Part shown: one piece after another, positions 8,075 to 15,939 of the stretch
How positions within the stretch are numbered: the first letter of the stretch is position 1
Layout of the letters: each line of letters starts with the position of its first letter
Origin: DATFXF01 sp035258565
GTDB taxonomy: Bacteria; Acidobacteriota; Terriglobia; Acidiferrales; UBA7541
Reading direction: 5' to 3'
Assembly (NCBI GenBank): GCA_035258565.1
Contig: DATFXF010000214.1
Location: forward strand, 1 to 16,053
Length of the DNA: 16,053 nt
Translations under genes and position numbers: made by a program
The notes under the pieces: generated by a model
Told to the model about the DNA's origin: nothing
Databases searched by the model: none
What the model saw: the letters and a program-made list of their open reading frames with translations, nothing else

Positions 8075-8116
8075 CTCTTCTCCCCTCGACGACCGGATGC
8101 GGCGGCTTCGATCACC

Positions 8117-8524
8117 TCAGCCAGCAATCCCCAAAAGCTCGTTGAAAAAGCCTACCAGATGCTTCCAGGCCAGGTAGTAAACGATCAGCGCAATCGGGAA
8201 AAAGACGATGATCTTCGGCGGTGGGAATTCCAAGCCGAGTGCGCGGCCCAGCAGGAATCCGAGCGGCGCCAACAGAAAGGGCAGTGCCGCGCCAAAGAGG
8301 CCCAGCGGCACCCGGCGTCGCGCGCGAAGCCATACATACAGCATGTTCCACGCGCCCCAGAGGTTCGGAACCACGGCCATCGGGAAAACGATGAACCGCT
8401 CGAGCGGAATCAGCAGGTGGTAAACGAACCGCGCGATGCAAAAGGCCGTAATGCCGACGAGCAGAAACATGGTCGGCAAGGCAATGCCTGCCAGATAGGC
8501 CCGAAGATAGGGATGGCGGCTCAT
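8117..8524 (-). CDS. Hypothetical four-helix membrane protein
   Basis: A 135-residue protein I do not recognise as a named family. It has four likely transmembrane segments, roughly residues 8-33, 42-66, 73-95 and 104-123. A basic loop between helices 2 and 3 (LRARRRVP) suggests that loop faces the cytoplasm. Notable features are PMAVVPNLWGAWNMLY in helix 2 and a PPPK turn before helix 4. No catalytic motif, metal site or transporter signature is visible. The start is well supported by a minus-strand AAGGAGGG at 8531-8538, 6 nt before the ATG, and that site overlaps the stop codon of the preceding gene. Its place between the sigma factor/one-helix pair and the methyltransferase suggests a membrane partner in sensing or in the same lipid pathway. 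That is inference only. Confidence 0.8.
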   Translation of the reverse strand: MSRHPYLRAYLAGIALPTMFLLVGITAFCIARFVYHLLIPLERFIVFPMAVVPNLWGAWNMLYVWLRARRRVPLGLFGAALPFLLAPLGFLLGRALGLEFPPPKIIVFFPIALIVYYLAWKHLVGFFNELLGIAG

Positions 8525-8537
8525 CGGATTCCCTCCT

Positions 8538-8759
8538 TCATAAGTGATACAACAGGACAGGAATGCTCTTGGGAAACAGAAGGCACCAAAGCAAGAGCGC
8601 TGCCACGAGGGCCCAATCGAACCAGGGCACGCGAGGCGCCCGCGCCTCGAGCCGGTGCAGCATCTCGGGCCAAAGATCGCGTCCGAGTTCCGGATTCATC
8701 ACTGGCGGCATGGCCCGTTTCAGCAGCTCTCGGATTTCTTGCCCGTTGTTCTTTTTCAT
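8538..8759 (-). CDS. Small one-helix membrane protein, probable partner (anti-sigma candidate) of the ECF sigma factor
   Basis: A 73-residue protein translated straight after the sigma factor, sharing a 4-nt ATGA overlap with it. Residues 1-40 are charged and likely cytoplasmic (EIRELLKRAMPP, GRDLWPEMLHRLEAR). Residues 46-63 form one hydrophobic helix (WFDWALVAALLLWCLLFP). Only about ten residues (KSIPVLLYHL) remain beyond it. The gene order is that of a sigma/anti-sigma pair. However, there is no HxxxCxxC zinc anti-sigma motif and almost no outside sensor domain, so anti-sigma function is inferred from position alone. It could instead be a membrane tether or small regulator. Similar short proteins with an RVPWFDW / FPxxIPVLLYHL ending seem to follow ECF factors in acidobacteria, from memory and unchecked. 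Confidence 0.75.
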   Translation of the reverse strand: MKKNNGQEIRELLKRAMPPVMNPELGRDLWPEMLHRLEARAPRVPWFDWALVAALLLWCLLFPKSIPVLLYHL

Positions 8760-9274
8760 GGCTCGATACCTTGGCGTTTCAGTTTCTCCTGTAACTGCCG
8801 GACTGCCCGAAAGACTCGCGACTTCACGGCTCCGAGCGAGATCCCCAGGGCTTCGGCAATCTCCGGATACGGCCTCTCTTCGATCAGCGCCAGCACAGCG
8901 ACCACCTGCAGTCTTCGAGGGAGCTGGCGGAAGGCGCTTGCGATCTTTTCGCGGACGTCGCGCCCGACTGCGGGATCTTGGATTGGCCCCTGTGACGGAT
9001 CTGACGCGAGGGTGACTTCCCGGCGAGTGCTCTTCAGGCGGTCGAGCGCCACATTGGTGGCGATCCGCCGCGCCCAGGCGCCAAAGCTCCGCGCTGGGTC
9101 GAATCGCGCATGGGACCGGTAGATGCGCCAGAACGTTTCCACGGTCAGCTCCTCGGCCGCGCTCGGATCGCGGACAATCCGCACGATCCAGCCGTATACC
9201 TCTCCCTGGAACTGGCGAAACAGGGTCTCGAAGGCTTCAAGCTCGCCCTGCGCGAACCGCTCCAGCAGTTCCAT
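8756..9274 (-). CDS. ECF-type RNA polymerase sigma factor
   Basis: A 172-residue sigma-70 family factor containing only regions 2 and 4. Region 2 spans about residues 10-82. It includes FETLFRQFQGEVYGWIVRIVRDPSAAEELTVETFWRIY (core binding and -10 recognition) and ARSFGAWARRIATNVALDRLK. Region 4 spans about residues 107-165 and holds the helix-turn-helix PEIAEALGISLGAVKSRVFRAVRQL that would contact the -35 element. The usual D-L-T-Q-E-T-F of region 2.2 reads E-L-T-V-E-T-F here. A GAGAAGG ribosome site lies 5 nt before the ATG at 9274. It is the first gene of a five-gene unit running to 6309 and probably drives that unit, as many ECF factors regulate their own operon. The stimulus is unknown. 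Confidence 0.93.
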   Translation of the reverse strand: MELLERFAQGELEAFETLFRQFQGEVYGWIVRIVRDPSAAEELTVETFWRIYRSHARFDPARSFGAWARRIATNVALDRLKSTRREVTLASDPSQGPIQDPAVGRDVREKIASAFRQLPRRLQVVAVLALIEERPYPEIAEALGISLGAVKSRVFRAVRQLQEKLKRQGIEP

Positions 9275-9513
9275 ATCGGCCTTCTCTATACTCTCTTACT
9301 GGTGGAAGATGGCAGCGGTTTCAAAATTTTCTCGTGGTTCCCAAGCAGTTTTCCCGCAGCGGCAGTTTGCAAGCGTAAGTTCTAGCCTACCGGACCGTTT
9401 CCCGAATCGAGACCCACCGCGGTCCTTCGTCCTGTTTATATGTCCAGAGTTTTTCGGAAACGCGATTCTGGCCCCGCTGTGCTCTTCTCTTGGAGGGAAT
9501 AGGAGTCAATTTC
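9275..9513 (-). other. Intergenic region upstream of the ECF sigma operon
   Basis: About 240 bases lie between the hisN-like stop and the sigma-factor start and should hold the operon promoter. On the minus strand GGGAACC occurs at 9342-9336. It resembles the GGAAC -35 element used by many ECF factors and sits about 60 nt before the start codon. No convincing ECF -10 (CGTC-like) lies at the expected 16-17 nt spacing. I see no clear terminator for the upstream gene. Confidence 0.25.
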
Positions 9514-10290
9514 TTACGATGCTGCCCGCAGCTGAATGACTGCGTCGTGCAGGAGATTGTTGGTCGAAAGGCCGCTTCCACTCGAGATGGATCTTGCGCC
9601 GTCCCAGTCGGTGAATCGCCCGCCGGCCTCTTCGAGAATCGGCAACAGCGCGCAGGCGTCCCACTGGTGAAGAATCGGATCCACCATGACCTCCGCGCGT
9701 CCAGTGGCCACAAGCATGTGGCCATAGCAGTCGCCCCAGGTGCGCTCGAGTCTTACCGCGCTTCGCAGGCGCTGGTAAGCGACATCAGAACCTGCTGCAA
9801 CAAACCCTGCGAGATCTGTTGTCACGAGCGTAGCCTCTGCCAGGCGAGCAACCTCAGACACCCTGGCGCGCCGCCCGTTCCACCACGCCCCGCCACCTCG
9901 CTGCGCCCAAATCGTCTCACCCAGCGCCGGAAAGTGGACCACACCCAGCTCCGGCTCGCCCGCGTGCTCAAGTCCTACCATGACGCCATAGAGTGGCACA
10001 CCATGGATGAACGACAGCGTGCCGTCAATCGGGTCGAGCATCCAGCGGTAAGCAGCATCTTCGCGCACGGCACCGAACTCCTCGCCAAGGATGCCATGGT
10101 CCGGGAAGTGCTGTTCGATCCGTTGGTGCAGGACCCGTTCACTTTCCCGATCAGCGATCGTGACAGGAGAAAGGTCAGCTTTAGTTTCGATCGCCAGGTT
10201 CTTCTGGAAGTAGCGTAGCGTGACCTCACCCGCCTCGCGCGCGGCAGAGAGGGCCACATGAAGAAGTTCGTCCGGAGAGACGGAGGACAC
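9514..10290 (-). CDS. hisN: Histidinol-phosphatase / inositol monophosphatase family phosphatase
   Basis: A 258-residue Mg2+-dependent phosphomonoesterase of the IMPase superfamily. The metal and phosphate motifs are all present: GEE (69-71), DPIDGT (86-91) and WDACALLPILEEAGG (210-224). The sequence TKADLSPVTIADRESERVL near the N-terminus and DPIDGTLSFIHGVPLYGVMVG fit the HisN subgroup, which dephosphorylates L-histidinol phosphate in the penultimate step of histidine synthesis. Inositol monophosphatase or 3'-phosphoadenosine phosphatase activity cannot be excluded, so the symbol is a best fit. The frame opens with a GTG at 10290 after an upstream stop, and the ribosome site there is weak. 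No other his gene is in the window. It follows the AsmA-like gene on the same strand after 200 bases, so it may or may not share its transcript. Confidence 0.88.
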   Translation of the reverse strand: MSSVSPDELLHVALSAAREAGEVTLRYFQKNLAIETKADLSPVTIADRESERVLHQRIEQHFPDHGILGEEFGAVREDAAYRWMLDPIDGTLSFIHGVPLYGVMVGLEHAGEPELGVVHFPALGETIWAQRGGGAWWNGRRARVSEVARLAEATLVTTDLAGFVAAGSDVAYQRLRSAVRLERTWGDCYGHMLVATGRAEVMVDPILHQWDACALLPILEEAGGRFTDWDGARSISSGSGLSTNNLLHDAVIQLRAAS

Positions 10291-10490
10291 GTTAGTAACG
10301 TCGCTTTATCATCGCGGGACCCTCCCGAGATCCTCGTTAGGTCGCCGGGGACTTTCAACCACCCACGCGATTCTACATGTCCGTCGCAACAATTGCTGCA
10401 CAGCCTGCGCTGGCTGAGCGGCGTTCTGTGCCTATTTCGATTCACCACCGCTTGTGGATGACGAAAAAACGTACAAACCTCTGGTTGCGC

Positions 10491-12074
10491 TTATTGCTTT
10501 TCGGGCCGCCTATCTTTCGAGCCAAGCAAATTGAGTTCGAACTTCGGCTGGTCGCGCGTGCCGGTAATCTTGAGGGGCAGAACGGCGCCCGCTCCTTCCT
10601 TCTTAAAGAACGGGTCCACAGCTTTCAGGAGAAAAGATTTGATACCTGTTTGGGTCTGCGAGAGCTTCGCCTGCATTCGCAGAGTGCCGCGAAAATCGAG
10701 CTTCTCCTCGCGCAAACCATAGGTTCCCGCAAGATTTACGGTGGCCGCCGGCACGTCAAACGCCAATCTCGAGAAGCTCATGATGGCTTTCTTGAGCACA
10801 AAACTTCCCCGGAAGCGCGAGGCAACATCCTCCGATGCGGGTTCGTCCGCCTCCTTCGGGCGTCCCTGCGCGCGCTTGCTCAATGCGCCGATCTTCTGCT
10901 GTGTCGTGGGGCTGACGAACTGGGCGCCGCCGATTCCGAAGGTACCGTTGAGGTACAGCCGGTCGGCGATGTCCTGTTTGCCGGGCGGAAGTACGAATCG
11001 CGTCTGGAAGCTGACCGTACCAGTCATCGGTGGCTTCCCGCGCACTGCCAGGCGCATGAGGTCTTCGACCCGGCCTTCGCGAACGGTAACATCGAGTGCG
11101 ATGATCTTGCCATTGCCTCTGGGAATCCCCTCTATCTTGCCTCGTGCCTCGAGGCTCGTGCGCAGAAAGCGAGCATTCACTGGTTCGAGATAGGTGTCGC
11201 CATCGGTGCCGTCCACGACCGCGTTGAATTTGGTCTCAAGATGCACTACGTTGCCGCTGATATTCACTCGGAAATCGGGGGTGTCGGTTGTACCGTCGAC
11301 GATGATGTGATTTAGCACACCGCCATACTTGCCCTCCGAAGACAATATACCGGCGATCCCGTCGAAGACCGAGAGATCGGCATCCTTGAACGTATAGCTT
11401 CCTGCAACGGGCGTCTGGCTGGGCTCGTCGCGGTCCCAGGGACCAAACCTTCCGTCGCTCTGGATCAGCCCAGGAGGCGTGGGGTTGGTGAGCGTTGCGT
11501 GAAACCTCATTGGCGTGCCGGTGCCGGCCGAATACAGCCGCAGCTTCAAAATGTCGAATGTAAGTGGCTCCTTTCGAGGCTTGCGAGCCAGAATGATGAG
11601 CTCCGTGCCGTCCGCGATGACTTCGCCAATCAGGAAGTCGGGGATTTTGCTGCCGCCTGACAGGCGGGGTTGCTGCGGCTGACCATTGGGAGGGGGTGGC
11701 GGAACGTTAATCTGCAGACCCTCGAGCCGGACCGTGTCGGGCCGATATGGTTTCTTCAGGACGCCGAAAAAACCTACATGGATGGTGATCTTCTTGACCT
11801 GGATCAACGGAGGCACGTCGGTACGGCCTCTGTACCGCAGCGTGAGTCCGGTACCGGCCAGCTCGATATCCGGAAAGAGCGAGATATGCAGACTCTCGAG
11901 CGCGACATCACTTGCGTAGTGCTCCCGCAGCACCTCGATGAATCGGCCACGCAAGTACGGCTGCAGCAGAGTTCTCAGGAGGAATCCTGCGGCGGCCGCG
12001 GCCGCAAGGGTGGCCGCTCCGATGGCCAGGAGCGTGCGTATGGTCGGGCGATAGGGTGAGCGAGCGGCAGCCAC
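10491..12074 (-). CDS. AsmA-like envelope protein
   Basis: A 527-residue protein anchored by one N-terminal helix (about residues 12-37, LLAIGAATLAAAAAAGFLLRTLL), with the rest presumably in the periplasm. Residues 40-125 resemble the AsmA N-terminal region (VALESLHISLFPDIELAGTGLTL, followed by VRLEGLQINVP). The last 70 residues (LDFRGTLRMQAKLSQTQTG, then SFLLKAVDPFFKKEGAGAVLPLKITGTRDQPKF) match the conserved AsmA C-terminal pattern. AsmA-type proteins are repetitive beta-rich proteins linked to outer membrane assembly or to phospholipid movement between membranes. The specific role here is unknown. A run of five prolines (125-129) may slow ribosomes and need EF-P. The start is a GTG at 12074 with a poor ribosome site. 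The in-frame signal-anchor begins just inside it. It is divergent from the PQQ-propeller genes. Confidence 0.82.
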   Translation of the reverse strand: MAAARSPYRPTIRTLLAIGAATLAAAAAAGFLLRTLLQPYLRGRFIEVLREHYASDVALESLHISLFPDIELAGTGLTLRYRGRTDVPPLIQVKKITIHVGFFGVLKKPYRPDTVRLEGLQINVPPPPPNGQPQQPRLSGGSKIPDFLIGEVIADGTELIILARKPRKEPLTFDILKLRLYSAGTGTPMRFHATLTNPTPPGLIQSDGRFGPWDRDEPSQTPVAGSYTFKDADLSVFDGIAGILSSEGKYGGVLNHIIVDGTTDTPDFRVNISGNVVHLETKFNAVVDGTDGDTYLEPVNARFLRTSLEARGKIEGIPRGNGKIIALDVTVREGRVEDLMRLAVRGKPPMTGTVSFQTRFVLPPGKQDIADRLYLNGTFGIGGAQFVSPTTQQKIGALSKRAQGRPKEADEPASEDVASRFRGSFVLKKAIMSFSRLAFDVPAATVNLAGTYGLREEKLDFRGTLRMQAKLSQTQTGIKSFLLKAVDPFFKKEGAGAVLPLKITGTRDQPKFELNLLGSKDRRPEKQ

Positions 12075-12275
12075 AGCTCTAAAGCATACGCCCCTGCCGC
12101 ACCCGGGTCATAGCTAGAGCCGCTGGTCCTCAAAAAATAGATGTCTATGTCACGCTGGAGCAGTATATGCAGCCGGTGTCCTCGAAGAGCTCTACGCTGG
12201 GGTGAGCGTGCAATCGCCACGCTGTGGAACGTCCTGAGCTTGATTTCCATAGAGCTGGGCGGATCAGTCGGCTCC

Positions 12276-12303
12276 TTGACTGGTGGCGACGGCTGACGAT
12301 ATC
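12276..12303 (+). promoter_or_regulatory. Weak sigma-70 promoter candidate for the PQQ-propeller pair
   Basis: TTGACT (12276-12281) is a good -35 match. It is followed after 16 nt by GATATC (12298-12303), which matches only three of six -10 positions. Transcription would start about 10-15 nt before the ATG at 12322, leaving a very short leader. It lies in the 247-base divergent gap (12075-12321) between the AsmA-like and PQQ-propeller genes, where I see no other structured element. Confidence 0.2.
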
Positions 12304-12321
12304 GTGGGGTCGATCCGCCTT

Positions 12322-14535
12322 ATGCGACCACGGTCCTCCATTCTCCTCTTCTGTCTTGCTTGCCTAACGCTCGCGCCACAGATCGGCTCAGCCGGCGACT
12401 GGCCGGACTGGCGCGGGCCCGATCGCGATGGGGTCTCCAGGGAGAAGGCCCTGCCCGAGAAGTGGTCGCTGGGCGGGCAGAATCTGGCCTGGAAAGCGCC
12501 CTACGGGGGGCGCTCCACTCCGGTCGTGCTCGGCGATCACCTCTACTTGCAAAACACGGCCGGAAAAGGCGAAGCCGAGCAGGAGAGGATCCTATGCCTC
12601 AATGCCGACACCGGCAAGCTCCTCTGGGAGTATAGGTTCAACGTGTTTCAGAGCGACGTGCCGCCGCATCGCGTGGGCTGGGCCTCGCCGGTGGCCGATC
12701 CCGAAACCGGCAACGTTTATGTGTTTGGCGTCAACAACCTGCTGACGGCACTCACCAAAGACGGCAAGAAGTTGTGGGAGCGTTCCATCACCGAAGAGTT
12801 CTCCCCGTTCACCACGCACGGTGGCCGCACCGTCTCTCCAATTGTGGACGGCACTCTCGTCATCGTCAGCACGCCCACCGCGACTTGGGGCACCCAGGCG
12901 AATCGCGCGCAGCGCTTCATTGCGCTCGACAAGCGAACGGGCGACATCATGTGGATCAGCACGCCAGGCGGACGTCCCTACGACACCAGCTACGCCCCGA
13001 TGAACATCGTCGCGGTCAATGGCATGCGGCTGCTGGTCACCGGCGGAGCCGACGGCGCCGCGCTGGCTTTGAAACCGCAAACCGGCGAGCCGGTGTGGAA
13101 CCTCGTAGTCGCCAAGCGCGGCCTCAACACCGGCATCGTTGTGAGTGGCAAGTATGCGATCTTGTCCCACAGTGAAGAAAACCTGGATACCAACGAAATG
13201 GGCATGCTCGCCGCCATGGACGCCACCGGCAAGGGGAAGCTCGGCAAGGAAAGCATCAAGTGGGCCGTGAAAGGGTTTATGGGCGGGTTCTCCTCGCCTG
13301 TGATCGACGGGGACCGCATCTATCAGGCCGATAACAGCTCCAATCTCTTCGCCTTCGACCTGGAGACGGGCCGCCAGCTCTGGAAGCAGAACCTCGGTAC
13401 AGTCCAGAAAGCGTCGGTGGTGTTTGGCGATGGTAAGATCTACATCGGCAGCGAGAGCGGCAAGTTCTACATCCTGCGGCCCCACGCCGACCATTGCGAA
13501 GTATTGAGCGAGGTGGAGTTGCCACTCAGCAACCAAGGTCTGGCATCTCAAAAAATCCCCGAGCCGGTGGTTGCTTCGGCGGCGGTGGCGCGCGGTCGCG
13601 TTTATTTCGTTTCCAGCGACTCGTTGTACGCCATCGGCCCGAGGAAGACGCCGGCGAAGCCCTGGGAACCGATGACCCAGGTGATGGAGCCCGGCCAGGG
13701 TGCACCTGCCTGGGTGCAAGTGACCCCGACCGAGATAGTGCTGAAGCCCGGCGACACCGTACAGTTGCACGCGCGACTCTACGACGCTGCTGGCCGCTTC
13801 CTGCGCGAGGAGAAGTCGGCGGCATGGTCGCTCGAGGGCCTCAAGGGGATGGTGACCGATGGCAAGCTCGTGGTGGCGCCAGACAAAGTGAGCCAGGCCG
13901 GGTTGATCAAGGCCTCCGTGAGCGGCCTCAGCGGAGAGGCCCGCGCGCGGGTCATCCCACCGCTGCCTTGGAACGAGAGGTTCGACGAATACCCGGTCGG
14001 GAGCGTGCCGCCGCACTGGGTGAGCGCCACGGCGGGCCGTTTCCAGGTGAGCGAGTTGGACGGGCGGAAGGTGCTCGAGAAGGTCCCCAACGAAACTCTG
14101 TTCAAGCGCATGCGCGTCTTTATGGGGCCGTCGGACTGGTCGAATTACACGGTGGAGGCCGACATCCGCATCAACGAAAAGCGGCGCCAACTGGGCGACG
14201 CCGGCATCATCGCGCAGCGCTACACGCTCGTGGCCTTCGGAAACAACCAGCGGCTGGAGATGAATTCCTGGCAGCCGGAGACCGCGCGGGCCGTCTCCGC
14301 GCCGTTCGCCTGGAAACCGAACACGTGGTATCGCCTCAAGCTGCGCGTGGAAGGCACCTCCCAGGGCCAGCAACGCATTCGTGGCAAAGCCTGGCCCGCA
14401 GGCGAGCCCGAGCCGGACGGCTGGCTCGTCGACCGTGTCGACCCCATTCCGAACCAACAGGGCAGTCCCGGCCTCTTCGCCGATGCCCAATTTGGAGTTT
14501 ATTTCGCCAACTTCAAGGTGACGCCGAATCAATGA
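12322..14535 (+). CDS. Secreted PQQ-like beta-propeller protein with a C-terminal lectin-like domain
   Basis: A 737-residue exported protein. Residues 1-24 form a signal peptide (MRPRSSILLFCLACLTLAP, cleavage near SAG). Residues 26-440 form a PQQ-type propeller. It opens with DWPDWRGPDRDGVS, the usual start of this secreted group, and has TG-x-x-x-W blade ends at LNADTGKLLW (93-102), LDKRTGDIMW (202-211), TGEPVW (254-259) and DLETGRQLW (346-354). Residues 465-545 resemble a bacterial Ig-like domain (VTPTEIVLKPGDTVQLHA). Residues 548-737 look like a concanavalin-A/laminin-G or DUF1080-type jelly roll (FDEYPVGSVPPHWV, WSNYTVEADIRINE, WYRLKLRVEG, GVYFANFKV). No paired cysteines or haem motif of true quinoprotein dehydrogenases is seen, so a binding or scaffold role is more likely. 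The ATG at 12322 is preferred over an in-frame GTG at 12283 because it starts the signal peptide. It is translationally coupled to the next gene. Confidence 0.88.
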   Translation: MRPRSSILLFCLACLTLAPQIGSAGDWPDWRGPDRDGVSREKALPEKWSLGGQNLAWKAPYGGRSTPVVLGDHLYLQNTAGKGEAEQERILCLNADTGKLLWEYRFNVFQSDVPPHRVGWASPVADPETGNVYVFGVNNLLTALTKDGKKLWERSITEEFSPFTTHGGRTVSPIVDGTLVIVSTPTATWGTQANRAQRFIALDKRTGDIMWISTPGGRPYDTSYAPMNIVAVNGMRLLVTGGADGAALALKPQTGEPVWNLVVAKRGLNTGIVVSGKYAILSHSEENLDTNEMGMLAAMDATGKGKLGKESIKWAVKGFMGGFSSPVIDGDRIYQADNSSNLFAFDLETGRQLWKQNLGTVQKASVVFGDGKIYIGSESGKFYILRPHADHCEVLSEVELPLSNQGLASQKIPEPVVASAAVARGRVYFVSSDSLYAIGPRKTPAKPWEPMTQVMEPGQGAPAWVQVTPTEIVLKPGDTVQLHARLYDAAGRFLREEKSAAWSLEGLKGMVTDGKLVVAPDKVSQAGLIKASVSGLSGEARARVIPPLPWNERFDEYPVGSVPPHWVSATAGRFQVSELDGRKVLEKVPNETLFKRMRVFMGPSDWSNYTVEADIRINEKRRQLGDAGIIAQRYTLVAFGNNQRLEMNSWQPETARAVSAPFAWKPNTWYRLKLRVEGTSQGQQRIRGKAWPAGEPEPDGWLVDRVDPIPNQQGSPGLFADAQFGVYFANFKVTPNQ

Positions 14536-15914
14536 AGCGCATTCTTTTGCTCTCCACGGTTTGTCTGTTCATTTCTTTCTGGCAATTGTTTGCCTCCGAT
14601 CCCGGCACCGGCGACTGGCCGATGTGGGGTGGCACGCCCGACCGCAACATGATCTCGCTGATGAAAGGCATCCCCACCTCTTGGGATATCAAGACCAGGA
14701 AGAACGTGAAGTGGCTGGCACAGCTCGGCTCGCAGAGCTACGGCAATCCGGTGGTGTCGGGCGGGCAGGTCTATCTCGGCACGAACAACGAGCTGCTGCG
14801 GAACCCCAAGGAAGGTGGCGACCGCGGCGTGTTGATGTGCTTCCGCGCATCGGACGGAAAATTCCTCTGGCAGCACACCAACGAGAAGCTGCCGGTAGGC
14901 CGCGCCCTCGACTGGCCGTACCAGGGCGTCTGCTCCTCGCCGCTGGTCGAAGGGGACCGTCTCTACTACGTGTCGAACCGTTGCGAGCTCATCTGCCTGG
15001 ACACCCACGGCGACGGCAACGGCAACGCCAAGGTCATCTGGAAGTTTGACATGATCGAGGAGGTTGGCTCGTCCCCGCACAACATGTCGAACTCGTCGCC
15101 GGTTTCCCATGGCGACCTGATCTTTGTCAGCACCTCCAATGGCCAGGATGAGAGCCACGTGCACGTTCCCTCACCGCGGGCGCCGTCCATGGTTGCGGTG
15201 AACAAGAAGACTGGCAAGCTGGTCTGGGAGGTGAACAATGTGGGGGAGCGGATCCTGCACGGGCAGTGGTCTTCGGCCTCGGTCGGCAAGGTCGGGGAGG
15301 TGGTCCAGGTGGTTATGGGCGAGGGGGACGGCTGGGTGCGCGGCTATGAGGCGCTGACCGGGAAGAAGCTCTGGGAGTTCGACCTGAATCCCAAGGATTC
15401 GGTTTGGCCGAAGACGCGCAATGAGGTCATCTCGACGCCGGTGATCTGGGAGAACAAGGTGTTCATTGCCAACGGGCAGGACCCCGAGCACGGTGAGGGA
15501 GTCGGGCACCTCTACGCGATCGACGCCACCAAGCGCGGCGACATCACCGAGCTGGGCCGCCTGTGGCGTTACGACAAAATCCGCCGCTCGATTTCAACCG
15601 GCGCCATCTACAACGGGCTGCTTTTCTATGCCGACTTCAGCGGCTTCCTGCATTGCCTGGACGTGAACACCGGCCAGCCATACTGGACACACGACATGCT
15701 TTCGGCCGTCTGGGGCTCGCCGATGGTGATCGGCGGGAAGGTCTACCTGGGCGATGAGGACGGCGACGTGGTAGTGCTGGAGGCGAGCAAGGAGAAGAAG
15801 TTGATCGCCCAAATGAACATGGGCAGTTCGGTCTACTCGACGGCGGTGCCGGCTGACGGCGCACTGTTCATCATGAACCGCAATCAGCTCTGGGCACTGT
15901 CCGAGACCAAGTAG
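14532..15914 (+). CDS. Secreted PQQ-like beta-propeller protein
   Basis: A 460-residue exported protein, second of a pair. Its ATG overlaps the stop of the first gene (ATGA, 14532-14535), so the two are almost certainly cotranslated. Residues 1-21 form a signal peptide (MKRILLLSTVCLFISFWQLF). The mature part opens with DWPMWGGTPDRNM, the same entry motif as its neighbour. Blade-end motifs are RASDGKFLW (105-113), NKKTGKLVW (224-232), EALTGKKLW (273-281) and DVNTGQPYW (377-385). The propeller fills the whole protein with no added domain. Conserved stretches such as SSPHNMSNSSPV and GERILHGQWSSASVG recall planctomycete and acidobacterial propellers. No catalytic cysteine pair or haem site is visible. 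The same frame stays open far upstream, across the first gene, but that is a high-GC artefact. The gene ends 73 nt before the iron-dependent dehydrogenase. Confidence 0.9.
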   Translation: MKRILLLSTVCLFISFWQLFASDPGTGDWPMWGGTPDRNMISLMKGIPTSWDIKTRKNVKWLAQLGSQSYGNPVVSGGQVYLGTNNELLRNPKEGGDRGVLMCFRASDGKFLWQHTNEKLPVGRALDWPYQGVCSSPLVEGDRLYYVSNRCELICLDTHGDGNGNAKVIWKFDMIEEVGSSPHNMSNSSPVSHGDLIFVSTSNGQDESHVHVPSPRAPSMVAVNKKTGKLVWEVNNVGERILHGQWSSASVGKVGEVVQVVMGEGDGWVRGYEALTGKKLWEFDLNPKDSVWPKTRNEVISTPVIWENKVFIANGQDPEHGEGVGHLYAIDATKRGDITELGRLWRYDKIRRSISTGAIYNGLLFYADFSGFLHCLDVNTGQPYWTHDMLSAVWGSPMVIGGKVYLGDEDGDVVVLEASKEKKLIAQMNMGSSVYSTAVPADGALFIMNRNQLWALSETK

Positions 15915-15939
15915 AACACGGGCGATCGAAGAATCCAGC

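Noticed and set aside
10291..10490. Possible small gene or RNA between the AsmA-like and hisN-like genes
   Set aside because: No ribosome site, conserved structure or recognisable peptide is visible. An open frame across it on the plus strand continues into antisense of the AsmA gene.
13494..14531. In-frame upstream extension of the second PQQ-propeller gene by 346 codons
   Set aside because: It lies inside the first propeller gene in another frame and is arginine-rich without domains. The signal peptide and ATGA overlap fix the start at 14532.
12592..14532. A 646-codon minus-strand open frame opposite the first PQQ-propeller gene
   Set aside because: It mirrors a strongly supported coding gene in GC-rich DNA, has no recognisable domain and is rich in R, H and A as expected of a shadow frame.
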